Shown here: piece by piece, positions 1 to 9,291 of the stretch
How the letters are laid out: each line of letters opens with the position of its first letter
How positions within the stretch are numbered: the stretch's first letter is position 1
Assembly (NCBI RefSeq): GCF_018860805.1
Contig: NZ_JAHKQR010000011.1
Location: 471,647 to 535,646, forward strand
From: Aestuariibacter sp. A3R04
Lineage (GTDB): Bacteria; Pseudomonadota; Gammaproteobacteria; Enterobacterales; Alteromonadaceae
Length of the DNA stretch: 64,000 nucleotides
Direction: 5' to 3'
The notes under the pieces: generated by a model
Seen by the model: the letters and a program-made list of their open reading frames with translations, nothing else
Database searches by the model: none
What the model was told of the DNA's origin: nothing
Program-made: the position numbers and the translations under genes

Positions 1-869
1 CTTACCACGCCAAGGCCGATAACCGGTTTGCCGTCCAATCTAACCAAACTGGTACTGTCGGCAGGGCCAAAAAACACGCTGGCTACATCTCCCACGCGAA
101 TATCGCCACTGACTACTATATTGGCTACATCTTCCGCTGATACAGAAGTCGCATCGGCCCGCACAATTAAGGACTGATCCTGTGACTGTATACTCCCAGC
201 CGGAACATCAAACGGGGCCAAGGCTAACGCATCGCCCACATCTGTCATCGAGAGTCCGAAACTGGTGAGTCTCAGCGGATCAACGGACACCCGTAGTACG
301 CGCTCTCTGTCTCCACGCAATTGCACATCTGCTACGCCGGGTATACTCAAAAAGAGTGGCGCAAGATCGGTATCCACCCGCTCAGTTAATGTTTCCATGT
401 CCAGAGTATTGCTGGATACGGCCAGACTGACCACCGCTTGGGCATCGTTGTCGGCGCGAATAATAGACACTTGTTCTACGTCTTCAGGCAGTTGCCGCTG
501 TACCCGGCTTACTGATTCTCGGGTTTCGTTTGCTGCATCCTCAAGGTTTATGCCAGGGCGAAATTCGACGCGTACCCGTGCGGAACCCTCTTCACTTTGC
601 GCATAGATGTTTTTCACACCACTGACGCGTGCAACCGCACCTTCGAGTCTGCTGGTTACTTCAGCATCCACCGTTTCCGGTGACCCTCCCGGGTATTGTG
701 CCGTGACCGTCACCGTTGGGGTGTCGACGTCGGGTAATTCCCGAACTTCCAGGCCGTTGAGCGCAGCAAAGCCTGCAATGGCAATTAAAAGGTTTAGAAC
801 AACAATAAGAACAGGGCGGCGAATTGACAGTGAGGGGAGATCGCCAGTCTGTAAGGCGTGTTTACCCAT
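1..869 (-). CDS. RND efflux transporter, inner-membrane subunit (3' end outside window)
   Basis: The reverse strand from an ATG at 869 reads open to the window edge and gives the first 289 residues of an RND (HAE-1/AcrB-like) proton-driven efflux pump. A first membrane helix at about residues 17-37 follows the typical LSIRRPV start. After it come the family motifs DVDTPTVTV and YPGGSPETV and the first porter-domain sequence. The ATG overlaps the adaptor gene's TAA by 8 bp (ATGGGTAA), so the two genes are co-translated. Roughly 700 further residues should lie upstream of position 1. The substrate cannot be told from sequence. No outer-membrane channel gene is visible. Confidence 0.93.
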   Translation of the reverse strand, partial: MGKHALQTGDLPSLSIRRPVLIVVLNLLIAIAGFAALNGLEVRELPDVDTPTVTVTAQYPGGSPETVDAEVTSRLEGAVARVSGVKNIYAQSEEGSARVRVEFRPGINLEDAANETRESVSRVQRQLPEDVEQVSIIRADNDAQAVVSLAVSSNTLDMETLTERVDTDLAPLFLSIPGVADVQLRGDRERVLRVSVDPLRLTSFGLSMTDVGDALALAPFDVPAGSIQSQDQSLIVRADATSVSAEDVANIVVSGDIRVGDVASVFFGPADSTSLVRLDGKPVIGLGVV

Positions 870-1914
870 TTTGAACGCCCCGCGCCAGTTCTGTGGTGAT
901 TTCTTGTCCTTCGCGGAGGCGCTGTATGCCTTCAGCGATTAGCATATCGCCCGGCGCGAGTTCGCCAGATACCAGAATTGTCCCACGCAAACGTTGATGA
1001 ACATTGACGTCTACACGCTTGGCTTTACCGTTTTTGGCTACCCATACATACGCACCGGTAGCCCCCCACAGCAGTGATGCCTCTGGTACTGCCGCGTATT
1101 CATTGCCATTAATAGCCAAATTGACACGAAAACTCATCCCGGGCCGGTAATTATCTGCGCTGTTATCTAAAATGGCTTTGGCCCGTAGTGTGCGATCTGT
1201 TTCACTGATGCGGGAATCGACCTCGGCAATTTCAGCCTGCAGGCTCGTATCGCGATTTGTCCACGGTTGCAGGCTAACTTCAGGGTTATTGAGCAGTACG
1301 TTTAGCGAGGCTTCAGGGGCGCGAAAATCCACAAATAACTTGCTTCTGTCATCCAGTGTTGTGATAACTGTAGTCGTGGTAATGCGGTCACCTACCTCTA
1401 CATCGGTCAGGCCTACGACCCCGCTAAAGGGCGCTTCAATGGCCCGGTCTTCCAAATCTGCTTTTGCTTCTGCCAATGTGACTTCTGCCAGATCTCTGGC
1501 CGTTTGCGCCAAATCCAGTTCGCTTTGGGGGACGGCACCCTTCGCGCGACTTTCCTGCAAACGTTTGTAGGTACGCTCTGCATCCAGCAATTGCAATTCC
1601 GCACGCCTAACGGCTACGCGCTGACGTCGGTCATCCAGTCTGACCAGAACTTTTCCCTTCTCCACGTGCTGTCCGGGAACAAAGTTGACTTCGGTAACTT
1701 CATCTGCCACGGCTGGATACAGTACAACTGAACGCACAGCTTCTGCTGTCCCTACTGCTTCTACATCTCTTTTCTCAAATTGAAATTTGACTTCTTCGAG
1801 CACTACCAGTTTTGCTTGTTTGTCGCCGAAGTATTGGGCGCTTGCCTGATTCCCTGCAACGGTTAACAGTAAACTTAGACCCAAAGCTACTGATTTAATC
1901 ACTTGCTTGTTCAT
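862..1914 (-). CDS. RND efflux periplasmic adaptor (membrane fusion protein)
   Basis: A 350-residue adaptor that links an RND pump to an outer-membrane channel. An N-terminal signal peptide ends near ASA-Q (about residue 26). A biotinyl-lipoyl-like half is split by a charged helical hairpin (about residues 95-150), and the second half reads APFSGVVG. Beta-barrel and membrane-proximal domains follow, as in the MexH/AcrA group. I start at the ATG at 1914, beginning MNKQVIKS, because a GGAAA ribosome site precedes it and a signal peptide follows directly. A longer reading frame upstream adds 20 residues that look non-coding. It is the first gene of a two-gene operon with the pump. Confidence 0.93.
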   Translation of the reverse strand: MNKQVIKSVALGLSLLLTVAGNQASAQYFGDKQAKLVVLEEVKFQFEKRDVEAVGTAEAVRSVVLYPAVADEVTEVNFVPGQHVEKGKVLVRLDDRRQRVAVRRAELQLLDAERTYKRLQESRAKGAVPQSELDLAQTARDLAEVTLAEAKADLEDRAIEAPFSGVVGLTDVEVGDRITTTTVITTLDDRSKLFVDFRAPEASLNVLLNNPEVSLQPWTNRDTSLQAEIAEVDSRISETDRTLRAKAILDNSADNYRPGMSFRVNLAINGNEYAAVPEASLLWGATGAYVWVAKNGKAKRVDVNVHQRLRGTILVSGELAPGDMLIAEGIQRLREGQEITTELARGVQNG

Positions 1915-2043
1915 TGTATTTCCAAAAAAATCGGTTGTCCGTATTAAGTGCGAGTGCATTGTGCTGCTTTGCACCTTGATTATGACTGCGCAATGACGAT
2001 TTGTTATTTTTATTTACAAGTGTGTAATAGCATCACAGGCCGA

Positions 2044-3801
2044 TCAGCTAAGCAATTGCAATTCAGCGTACTCTCTGTACAGTGCATCGTTTTCCATGAG
2101 TTCATCGTGTTTTCCCGTATTTATAACGCATCCCCTATCCATAACTACGATGCGATCCACGTGTCTGACTGTGGCCAGCCGGTGGGCGATAATAATGGTA
2201 GTACGACCTTGCATAAGCTTGTTAAGGGCTTCCTGAACCATTTTTTCACTGCGCGCATCCAAGGCGCTGGTCGCTTCGTCGAGAAGTAGTATGGGGCGAT
2301 TGGCTAGCAGCGCTCTGGCAATGGCAATACGTTGTTTTTGTCCGCCCGATAGCCGCACACCTCGTTCTCCTAACTGGGTGTGATAACCGGCGTCGAGTTC
2401 GTCGATAAATTCGTGGGCAAAGGCGGACCGTGCAGCGCGTTTAACATCGTCGTTCGACGCGTTGGGCCTACCGTAGCGAATATTTTCCATCACCGTACCG
2501 GCGAACACCACGGGTTCTTGAGTCACAATAGCTATATGGGCGCGAAGAGAATCAAGGGTTTGCGAAGTGATGGGTTCATGATCCAGACAAATTTGGCCTT
2601 GTTGAATGTCATAAAAACGCATGAGTAATTGAAATAACGTGGTTTTTCCTGCGCCGCTTGCACCGACCAGTGCCACCTTTTCGCCGGCTGCGATATGTAG
2701 CGTGAGATCAGTAAACAAGGGACGGGCGTCAGGGTACGAGAAGTGCACGTTTTCAATGCTAATTGATGGCGGTGTGTGCTGATTGACCTGCCGATGTGCC
2801 AAACCTTCTTCAATGCTCGATTCGGTGGCAAGTAATTCCAGTAACCTTTCGCTGGCACCTACACCCCGTTGTACTTCCCCAATAACTTCACTAATGGTGG
2901 CTATGCTTCCACCTGCCATAATCGCGTAGAAGAGAAACGCCGATAATTCCCCTACGGTCATTTCCTGAGAAAACACTTGTCTGGCACCAAACCAAGCTAT
3001 TACTACAATAGCCCCTATACTCAATAACATGATCAGTCCAATGAGCATCGACCGATAATGAATGCGTTTTTGGGCGGCATTCATAACCTCATTCACCCCA
3101 CTGGTGAATAGCCTGACTTCGGTTGCTTGTGCGTTAAATGCCTGAACGGTTGAAATTTCGTGCAGGCTTTGATCAATATGCGCCCCCAGGTTTGCCAGGG
3201 TATCCTGACTTTGTTTGGCGTATCGCCTGACTTGAGGAGCGAGGATTCGGATGGGGATTAACACTGCAGGTACGGCCAAAAGTACACAAAATGTCAGCGT
3301 TGGACTGGTAAAAACCATCAGCGTTAGCGCACCGACAAATGTAATGGTCGAGCGTATTGCCATAGACAGGCTCATGCCCACGACAGTTTGTAACACGGCG
3401 GTGTCACTGGTAAAACGGGATATAACTTCACCTGTGCGCTGGCGGGCGAAAAAAGAAGGAGGCAAGGTCAGTAAATGTGTATACACCGACAGCCGAATAT
3501 CAGCACTGATCCGCTCTCCGAGCCAAGTCATCAGATAGAAGCGGGCATAGGTTGCCACGCTGGCGACGGTGGTGATTATTAACACTCCGACGACGGCACG
3601 GTTAAGTATATCGGCATTGTCCTCGATGAGTCCGCGGTCTACGGCAATTTTTATACCTTGACCCAGTATGAGCCACGCAGCCGAGGCGACGAGCAAAGCG
3701 GCAATAGCGCCGACCACCTGCCAGCGATACGGCAGTAGCAGGGTGCGTAACCACTTGAGCACACTGCCAGAGGTGACGATTGAAGAAGAGGGCGATGACA
3801 T
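2044..3801 (-). CDS. ABC exporter, fused permease/ATPase (MsbA/BmrA-like)
   Basis: A 585-residue half-transporter with a six-helix exporter membrane domain (about residues 20-320) fused to an ATPase domain (about 345-585). The Walker A motif GASGAGKTT, the signature LSGGQKQR (from about 484), Walker B ILLLDE (504-509) and the switch histidine in IIAHRL are all intact, so it should be active. It should work as a homodimer pumping lipids or hydrophobic compounds outward. It resembles the MsbA-related group often annotated as multidrug exporters, and the real substrate is unknown. It lies alone, 130 bp upstream of the RND adaptor and divergent from rpsP. Confidence 0.92.
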   Translation of the reverse strand: MSSPSSSIVTSGSVLKWLRTLLLPYRWQVVGAIAALLVASAAWLILGQGIKIAVDRGLIEDNADILNRAVVGVLIITTVASVATYARFYLMTWLGERISADIRLSVYTHLLTLPPSFFARQRTGEVISRFTSDTAVLQTVVGMSLSMAIRSTITFVGALTLMVFTSPTLTFCVLLAVPAVLIPIRILAPQVRRYAKQSQDTLANLGAHIDQSLHEISTVQAFNAQATEVRLFTSGVNEVMNAAQKRIHYRSMLIGLIMLLSIGAIVVIAWFGARQVFSQEMTVGELSAFLFYAIMAGGSIATISEVIGEVQRGVGASERLLELLATESSIEEGLAHRQVNQHTPPSISIENVHFSYPDARPLFTDLTLHIAAGEKVALVGASGAGKTTLFQLLMRFYDIQQGQICLDHEPITSQTLDSLRAHIAIVTQEPVVFAGTVMENIRYGRPNASNDDVKRAARSAFAHEFIDELDAGYHTQLGERGVRLSGGQKQRIAIARALLANRPILLLDEATSALDARSEKMVQEALNKLMQGRTTIIIAHRLATVRHVDRIVVMDRGCVINTGKHDELMENDALYREYAELQLLS

Positions 3802-4202
3802 CGAAGAAGAAACCTTAAAAAGCAGCAGTAAAATATGGTGGGAGTGTACGTAAAACTCGGTAAAATCGCTGGCTAAATAAGACCGTTACCAAAGACAATC
3901 AGATGAAAAGGCAGGAAAGGCCTCAAGCTCAAAAAGAGGGAAGAGGTTGGGGAAATATCCAGTGGCCCGGGAGCGTCTGAAACAGGTTAAACCTCGCAGG
4001 TACAGACAAACGACGAAGACTTGTCATGTATCCCCCATCGATAGAACAATGGTTTCTATTAGTATTAACAAGTTAATTGTTCATAAACATTGCAAATTAA
4101 GCTGGGATCCGTATAATTCTGCGGCCTTCCAATTGGTGTCAGCAATTGCTTAGCACTGGGAAGGTAAGTTAACAGTAACGCTACAACGAGTTTGAGGCAA
4201 CT
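3802..4202. other. Divergent intergenic region between ABC exporter and rpsP
   Basis: About 400 bp without a convincing gene. A 68-codon open frame (3947-4153) runs through the rpsP promoter, has no ribosome site and no protein-like composition. The useful content is the rpsP promoter at 4090-4117 and an imperfect dyad downstream of it, CCTTCC (4125-4130) with GGAAGG (4159-4164), which could fold in the operon leader. Confidence 0.7.
4090..4117 (+). promoter_or_regulatory. sigma-70 promoter of the rpsP operon
   Basis: TTGCAA (4090-4095), 16 bp spacer, TATAAT (4112-4117). The perfect -10 box lies about 85 bp upstream of rpsP and gives a leader of about 78 nt that contains a CCTTCC/GGAAGG dyad. 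Confidence 0.75.
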
Positions 4203-4454
4203 ATGGTTACTATTCGTTTACAGCGTGGTGGCGCAAAAAAGCGTCCATTTTATCAAGTAGTTGTGGCTGACAGCAGCCGCGCAAGAAACGGTCGTTTTAT
4301 TGAAAACATCGGTTTCTTTAACCCAACTGCACAAGGTCAGGCTGAACGTCTGCGTTTAGATCTTGAGCGTGTAGAATACTGGGTTGGTGTTGGTGCGAGC
4401 TTATCTGAGCGCGTCAACAGCTTGGTAAAAGAAGCTAAAAAAGCGGCAGCGTAA
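4203..4454 (+). CDS. rpsP: 30S ribosomal protein S16
   Basis: An 83-residue protein, the normal length for bS16. It begins [20 protein letters not shown] and keeps the family's [14 protein letters not shown] block. It assembles into the 5' domain of 16S rRNA in the small subunit. It is first in rpsP-rimM-trmD-rplS, the standard gammaproteobacterial order. In many relatives ffh precedes this operon, but here the upstream neighbour is an unrelated divergent ABC exporter. Confidence 0.99.
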   Translation: MVTIRLQRGGAKKRPFYQVVVADSSRARNGRFIENIGFFNPTAQGQAERLRLDLERVEYWVGVGASLSERVNSLVKEAKKAAA

Positions 4455-4479
4455 GCTGTCCTAAATCTGGTAGGTAGAG

Positions 4480-5001
4480 ATGAGTCAAGCGTCTGACAAA
4501 GTGATTATTGGCAAGATCGGTGCGCCCTATGGTGTGAAAGGTTGGGTCAAGATCAACAGCTTTACTGATGTACCAGAAGGTATTTTTGACTATGCGCCCT
4601 GGCAACTCGGTGATGGGAAAGAATATCAAATTGACCAGTGGCGACCCCACGGTAAAAGCCTGGTGGCAAGAATAGTAGGTATCGAAAGTCGTGATGACGC
4701 CGAGCGCATCAAGAATTTAGATATCTGGATTGATGAACACCAGTTACCCGAACTTGATGAAGGTGAATTTTACTGGCGGGAGCTCACCGGCATGCAGGTG
4801 GTAACTACGCAAGGTTACGATTTGGGTGTGGTGAAAGATGTGTTTAACACAGGTGCAAATGACGTTTTGCAGGTCCGCGCCAAGGTGAATGATGCATTTG
4901 GTCAAAAAGAAAGATTATTACCGTATGTGATGGATTCCGTCATTAAATCGGTAGATAAGGTTGAAAGTGTAATAACGGTAGACTGGGATCCGGGGTTCTA
5001 G
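4480..5001 (+). CDS. rimM: Ribosome maturation factor RimM
   Basis: A 173-residue 16S rRNA processing factor that binds the 30S head and helps S19 assembly. The N-terminal RimM domain (about residues 8-90) has the motif [15 protein letters not shown]. The C-terminal PRC-barrel (about 98-170) has [12 protein letters not shown] and ends VDWDPGF. It lies 25 bp after rpsP and its TAG shares one base with the GTG of trmD, a sign of tight co-translation. Confidence 0.98.
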   Translation: MSQASDKVIIGKIGAPYGVKGWVKINSFTDVPEGIFDYAPWQLGDGKEYQIDQWRPHGKSLVARIVGIESRDDAERIKNLDIWIDEHQLPELDEGEFYWRELTGMQVVTTQGYDLGVVKDVFNTGANDVLQVRAKVNDAFGQKERLLPYVMDSVIKSVDKVESVITVDWDPGF

Positions 5002-5762
5002 TGACTGCGGAGAAATGGTTCGGCGTTATCAGTTTGTTTCCTGATATGTTCGCACCCTTTATGCAACAAGGCGTTGTGGGAAGGGCGGTGAAATCGGGCA
5101 TTCTGGATGTCGAGATGTTTAACCCACGGGATTACACTCACGATCGTCATCGTACTGTCGATGATCGCCCTTACGGCGGTGGTCCGGGTATGTTGATGAT
5201 GGTGAAGCCGTTAACAGACGCCATTGCCGCGGCCAAACAAGCCGGCGGTGAACATGCAAAGGTGATTTACTTATCACCACAGGGTAAAAAGCTGGATCAG
5301 GCAGGGGTTAAACACCTTGCCAGCAATGACCGTATGATTTTTATCTGCGGACGTTACGAAGGAATCGATGAGCGCGTCATTGAAGCCCATGTTGATGAAG
5401 AATGGTCAGTAGGGGATTACGTGTTAAGCGGTGGTGAATTACCAGCGCTGGTGCTTATGGATGCAGTAGCCAGAATGGTACCGGGCGTGCTCGGTCATCA
5501 GGCTTCTGCCGTCGAAGATTCTTTCACCGACGGGTTACTTGATTGTCCGCATTATACGCGGCCTGAAATACTTGACGGTAAAGCGGTTCCTCCTGTGTTG
5601 TTGAGCGGTGATCACGAAAAAATCAGACAGTGGCGACAGATGCAATCGCTGGGGAGAACCTGGCAGCGTCGCCCTGAGTTATTAAACTACCTAGCTCTGA
5701 CTGAGGAGCAGCAGCGTCTTCTTGAAGTATTCAAGTCGCAGTTGCAGCAAGATGACAGTTAA
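5001..5762 (+). CDS. trmD: tRNA (guanine-37-N1)-methyltransferase
   Basis: A 253-residue SPOUT-family enzyme that methylates G37 of tRNAs reading CUN, CCN and CGG codons, which prevents +1 frameshifts. The trefoil-knot SAM site is visible in the motif [14 protein letters not shown] and in the following [12 protein letters not shown]. The start is GTG, overlapping the rimM stop by one base. [17 protein letters not shown] matches the family N-terminus. Confidence 0.98.
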   Translation: MTAEKWFGVISLFPDMFAPFMQQGVVGRAVKSGILDVEMFNPRDYTHDRHRTVDDRPYGGGPGMLMMVKPLTDAIAAAKQAGGEHAKVIYLSPQGKKLDQAGVKHLASNDRMIFICGRYEGIDERVIEAHVDEEWSVGDYVLSGGELPALVLMDAVARMVPGVLGHQASAVEDSFTDGLLDCPHYTRPEILDGKAVPPVLLSGDHEKIRQWRQMQSLGRTWQRRPELLNYLALTEEQQRLLEVFKSQLQQDDS

Positions 5763-5777
5763 CTAGGATGAGAGGAT

Positions 5778-6140
5778 ATGATGAGCAAAGTCAGTCAAGA
5801 TATCATCAAGAAAATTGAGCAAGCACAGCTCAAAACTGATGTTCCTGCATTTGGTCCAGGTGACACAGTAGTAGTAAAAGTTCGCGTTACTGAAGGTGAC
5901 AAAGAGCGTCTTCAGGCGTACGAAGGTGTTGTTATCGCTAAGCGTAACCGTGGTCTTCACTCGTCTTTTACCGTACGTAAAATTTCAAGCGGCGAAGGCG
6001 TAGAGCGTGTGTTCCAAACACACAGCCCGGCGGTTTCTTCTATTGAAGTTAAACGTCGTGGTGCAGTTCGTCGTGCTAAGCTTTACTATCTGCGTGAGCG
6101 TTCAGGTAAATCTGCACGTATCAAAGAGAAGCTTAACTAA
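5778..6140 (+). CDS. rplS: 50S ribosomal protein L19
   Basis: A 120-residue bL19 protein that lies at the 30S-50S interface. Family motifs include [24 protein letters not shown] and the basic C-terminus [21 protein letters not shown]. Two consecutive ATG codons (5778 and 5781) follow a GAGGATAT ribosome site, and relatives beginning MS favour the second. It is the last gene of the operon and is followed by a strong terminator. Confidence 0.98.
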   Translation: MMSKVSQDIIKKIEQAQLKTDVPAFGPGDTVVVKVRVTEGDKERLQAYEGVVIAKRNRGLHSSFTVRKISSGEGVERVFQTHSPAVSSIEVKRRGAVRRAKLYYLRERSGKSARIKEKLN

Positions 6141-6173
6141 GATTACTAATCCTTGCGTTATTGTTAACTTTGA

Positions 6174-6198
6174 AAAGCCCGCTTTATGCGGGCTTTTT
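6174..6198 (+). terminator. Rho-independent terminator of the rpsP operon
   Basis: A perfect 9-bp stem AAAGCCCGC/GCGGGCTTT with a 5-nt loop, followed by a T run. It lies 33 bp past the rplS stop. Confidence 0.92.
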
Positions 6199-6302
6199 GC
6201 TTTTTTGCGCGGTGGTGAAGTCGCAACAGGATATGTCAGCGCATCGCCAGCGCAACCTCACAATTTATACTACTCGACAGGCCCTTATTATTTGCCGTCA
6301 AT

Positions 6303-6345
6303 AATAATGATAATAGTTTTTAATTAGATTGCTATTCTGTACAAT
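6303..6345 (+). promoter_or_regulatory. Fur-box promoter of the TonB-dependent receptor
   Basis: A stretch at 6303-6321 matches 14 of 19 positions of the Fur consensus GATAATGATAATCATTATC, with an unbroken ATAATGATAAT core. A TACAAT -10 box lies at 6340-6345, so the Fur site covers the expected -35 region (6317-6322). This predicts iron-dependent repression. Confidence 0.65.
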
Positions 6346-6347
6346 GC

Positions 6348-6377
6348 GCAAAATAAAAACAAGTGCTTTTATTTTGC
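6348..6377 (+). repeat. Perfect 11-bp inverted repeat in the receptor 5' leader
   Basis: GCAAAATAAAA (6348-6358) and TTTTATTTTGC (6367-6377) are exact reverse complements around an 8-base loop. The dyad lies between the predicted -10 box and the ribosome site (GAGG, about 6384-6387) of the receptor. In RNA it would form a hairpin close to the start codon. The function is unknown. It could also be a second operator. Confidence 0.7.
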
Positions 6378-6393
6378 AAATACGAGGATTTAT

Positions 6394-8487
6394 ATGAACT
6401 ATGCGTCGCGTTTTGTTTTATCCCCATTGTTTTTGGCGATGTCATTTACGGTTTCAGCGCAAACAGATGACAATTCTAAGCCAGTAATAGATGACAACAT
6501 TGAAACTCTACTAATCACAGGTGTGCGGCAACAAAGAGTGAGTCAAGGAGCTACGGGTCTCACTATGGAAATCAGTGAAACGCCCCAGTCAATCAGCGTG
6601 ATCACCGACGATGTGATGCAGGATTTCGCTGCGTTTAACGTGAATGATGCACTACGCCTTGCAACAGGGGTTACTGTGGAGGCTTGGGAGACGAATCGTA
6701 CCAACTACTCATCCCGCGGATTTGAAATAAAGAATACGCAAATCGATGGCGTGGGATTGCCCAACGACTGGGGCATTGTGACTGGCGCGCTTGAAGCTTT
6801 TGGCTATGAGAAAATAGAAGTTATCCGTGGTGCCAACGGTTTGTTAACCGGGGTAGGTAATGCGTCAGGTACACTCAACTACGTACGCAAACGGCCAACT
6901 AATGAAACGGGTGGTGAGGTAGGGGCATCTCTGGGCTCGTATAATTTCAATCGTATTCAGGGCGATTACAATGTGGTGCTCACCGATGATGGCCGGTGGG
7001 CAGCCAGAGTGGTTGCCGTTGCTGAAGACAAAGAATCTCATCTTGACGGTTTGGAAAACGACTTAGGTTATGTCTATGCCGTCATTGATGGACAATTAAC
7101 TGATTACTCAACCCTGACTGTGGGTTTCTCTTATCAGGACGCCAATACCGATGGCAATACCTGGGGTGGGTTAATCTTCAATTATACCGACGGTACCCAG
7201 GCAGAATGGGATGAGAGTGCTACCACTACCCAAAACTGGACAATGTGGGACACAGTTAATCGCAACGCGTTTATTGAGTATGCGTACCAGTTTAGTGACG
7301 ACTGGCGTTTAAACATTAACTACAATCGCCGGGATTTTGAAGAACAGGATAAGCTTTTCTACGTGTATGGCAGTATCGACAAAGAAACCGGTTTAGGTGG
7401 TTATGGCTGGCCTGGCCGTTATGATTCTGAAGTGGACGCAGATCTGATTGAAATTAAAACCAGTGGCTTCTTCACTTTGTTTGGTCAGGAGCACGAAGCT
7501 AATCTGGGTGTAAGTTACGCTAAAAGTCATGACATTATGTTTCAGCATGCTGCCGATCCTGGTGCGGCTGCCTGGCTGTTAACACCGGCTTTTCCCTACG
7601 ATTTAGACGCTATACCTGAACCTGACTGGGCTGATCCTGTTTTGTATTCCGACATCGAACAGGAGTTAACTCGCTATTTCGGTTCGGCAAAACTCAATGT
7701 CACTGATGATTTATTTTTTATTGCAGGCTTCAACGCCATTGATTTCGAGCGTACCGGAGACAATGCTGGCACTGCGATAGACAACAGTGAAAGTGAAATC
7801 AGCCCTTATGTAGGCGCAACGTATAAGGTTACTGATACCGTAAATGCGTATGTCAGTTACTCTGATATCTACCAGCCACAGGAACAATACAATTTGGCCG
7901 GGGAATACCTTGACCCAACAAAAGGTAAAAACCTTGAGGCTGGTGTAAAGGCGCAATGGTTTGACGACAGGCTATTAACCACCTTTGCCGTTTTCACTGC
8001 AGAGCAACAAGGTTTGGCGGCGTTTGCTGGCATCAACCCGGAAAACGGGCAATATTATTACAAAGGTATTAACGTTGAATCGAAAGGTTTTGAATTAGAA
8101 GTTGTTGGCCAAATTACCGATAATTTGGCGGTGGTATTAGGTTATACCTCGTTGGACGTAGAAGATGAAAGCGGTGTAGACGCCAATACCTGGGCGCCAC
8201 GGGATTATGTTAATTATACGCTGACTTATGATGTAGCTGATCAGCCGGGTTTGAGTTTTGGTGTGAATGGACGCTGGCAGTCGGAAACCAAAAACGTAGA
8301 TTACAACATCACGCAAGACAGCTATCTGTTGGTAAATACCTATGCTTCCTATGCATTTTCCAGTCAGTTTTCAGCCAGAGTAAATATCAATAATCTGACT
8401 GACGAGAAATACATCAGTAGTTTACACAGCTCGTTTTTCTATGCTGCGGGAGCTAACACTACGGTAAGTATCAACTATCAGTTCTGA
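6394..8487 (+). CDS. TonB-dependent siderophore receptor
   Basis: A 697-residue outer-membrane receptor. A signal peptide ends at about residue 22 (TVSA-Q). A TonB box (ETLLITG) lies near residue 40, a plug domain at about 55-165, and a 22-strand barrel runs to a terminal Phe (TVSINYQF). The plug begins with TPQSISVITDDVMQDF and has EVIRGANGLLTGVGNASGTLNYVRKRP, typical of ferric-siderophore receptors of the FhuE/FoxA/FpvA group. It lacks an N-terminal signalling (STN) domain, so it probably does not drive a sigma-factor cascade. A Fur-type box precedes it. No siderophore biosynthesis genes are nearby, which suggests uptake of siderophores made by other bacteria. Confidence 0.93.
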   Translation: MNYASRFVLSPLFLAMSFTVSAQTDDNSKPVIDDNIETLLITGVRQQRVSQGATGLTMEISETPQSISVITDDVMQDFAAFNVNDALRLATGVTVEAWETNRTNYSSRGFEIKNTQIDGVGLPNDWGIVTGALEAFGYEKIEVIRGANGLLTGVGNASGTLNYVRKRPTNETGGEVGASLGSYNFNRIQGDYNVVLTDDGRWAARVVAVAEDKESHLDGLENDLGYVYAVIDGQLTDYSTLTVGFSYQDANTDGNTWGGLIFNYTDGTQAEWDESATTTQNWTMWDTVNRNAFIEYAYQFSDDWRLNINYNRRDFEEQDKLFYVYGSIDKETGLGGYGWPGRYDSEVDADLIEIKTSGFFTLFGQEHEANLGVSYAKSHDIMFQHAADPGAAAWLLTPAFPYDLDAIPEPDWADPVLYSDIEQELTRYFGSAKLNVTDDLFFIAGFNAIDFERTGDNAGTAIDNSESEISPYVGATYKVTDTVNAYVSYSDIYQPQEQYNLAGEYLDPTKGKNLEAGVKAQWFDDRLLTTFAVFTAEQQGLAAFAGINPENGQYYYKGINVESKGFELEVVGQITDNLAVVLGYTSLDVEDESGVDANTWAPRDYVNYTLTYDVADQPGLSFGVNGRWQSETKNVDYNITQDSYLLVNTYASYAFSSQFSARVNINNLTDEKYISSLHSSFFYAAGANTTVSINYQF

Positions 8488-8510
8488 GCATACCGCTGAA
8501 TATCCCACAT

Positions 8511-8540
8511 CGCCCGCGCTTAGTGGGCGCTTTTCCTTTT
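8511..8540 (+). terminator. Probable terminator after the receptor gene
   Basis: CGCCC (8511-8515) pairs with GGGCG (8525-8529), followed by a T-rich run. An alternative CCCAC/GTGGG pairing overlaps it. It lies about 25 bp after the receptor stop. Confidence 0.55.
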
Positions 8541-8585
8541 TCACTGGCATACTGTTTGACTTCGACATAACTGAGTGGGTATGCC

Positions 8586-9086
8586 ATGTCAGAATCGAAT
8601 GACTGGAAAATGATGATAAATGGCGCGTGGTATTGCACGCATGCGCCAGCGTTAGTGTCCCTTCGAAAGCGAGCAAAACGCCTGTGTGAACAGCTTCAGC
8701 GTGAGATACCACCGCTGCGGGAGCGAACGGTGAAATCCCTTCTTCCTAACGTCTGTGACGGGCATGTGGGCCCGGGTTTTTGGTGTGATTATGGCGCAAA
8801 TATTCATTGTGAGGGTCGGTTTACTACTGGTGAAAATGTAGTCATGCTCGATGCCGCTTTGGTGAGAATAGGTAATAACGTGATGATCGAAGACGGTGTT
8901 TGCATTGCCACAGTCACCCATCACGAAGATGCTGTTAAACGACGTGAGGGGTGGCAGCAAGCACACCCTGTCTATATTGGGCACAACGTTTTTATTGGCG
9001 CGGGCGCGTGTATTCTGCCGGGCAGTATTGTTGCCGACAACAGTGTTATTCCTCAAGGAGGCGTTGTAAGCCGCTCTTCACGTTAG
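8586..9086 (+). CDS. Hexapeptide-repeat acetyltransferase (Maa/LacA/NodL-like), short C-terminus
   Basis: A 166-residue member of the maltose/galactoside O-acetyltransferase family, which transfers acetyl from acetyl-CoA to a sugar hydroxyl. The N-terminal Mac domain (about residues 8-60) is followed by the conserved FWCDYGANIHCEG and by left-handed beta-helix repeats. The catalytic His lies in THHED. The protein stops at SRSSR just after the last repeats, about 20 residues short of the usual GVVTKDVP...GNPAK tail. Other frames downstream of the stop contain HLAPSKK- or AKKVTIA-like stretches, so a frameshift near 9086 is possible. The acceptor is unknown. Confidence 0.85.
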   Translation: MSESNDWKMMINGAWYCTHAPALVSLRKRAKRLCEQLQREIPPLRERTVKSLLPNVCDGHVGPGFWCDYGANIHCEGRFTTGENVVMLDAALVRIGNNVMIEDGVCIATVTHHEDAVKRREGWQQAHPVYIGHNVFIGAGACILPGSIVADNSVIPQGGVVSRSSR

Positions 9087-9188
9087 TGAACATCTGGCAC
9101 CGAGCAAAAAAAGTCACCATTGCGGTTGCTACCCATACCAAAAATTGATACAAAGTCAACGCGAATGCCAATATAGTTAAATTAAAGG

Positions 9189-9206
9189 TGTAAATAAATA
9201 TTTACA
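9189..9206. promoter_or_regulatory. TyrR box upstream of aroF-tyrA
   Basis: The sequence TGTAAA-N6-TTTACA matches the strong TyrR box of enterobacteria exactly. It lies 86 bp before the aroF start. A possible promoter follows (TTAACA 9216-9221, 17 bp, TATCAG 9239-9244), which would place the box just upstream of -35. TyrR itself is not in the window. Confidence 0.8.
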
Positions 9207-9291
9207 GGCGATAAGTTAACACGGTTAGTACTCATTTTTATCAGGTCAATTCAGGCAGACCTGCACACTATATTTACATGAAGAGAGTCTC

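Noticed and set aside
3947-4153. 68-codon plus-strand frame before rpsP
   Set aside because: It runs across the rpsP promoter, has no ribosome site and has no protein-like pattern.
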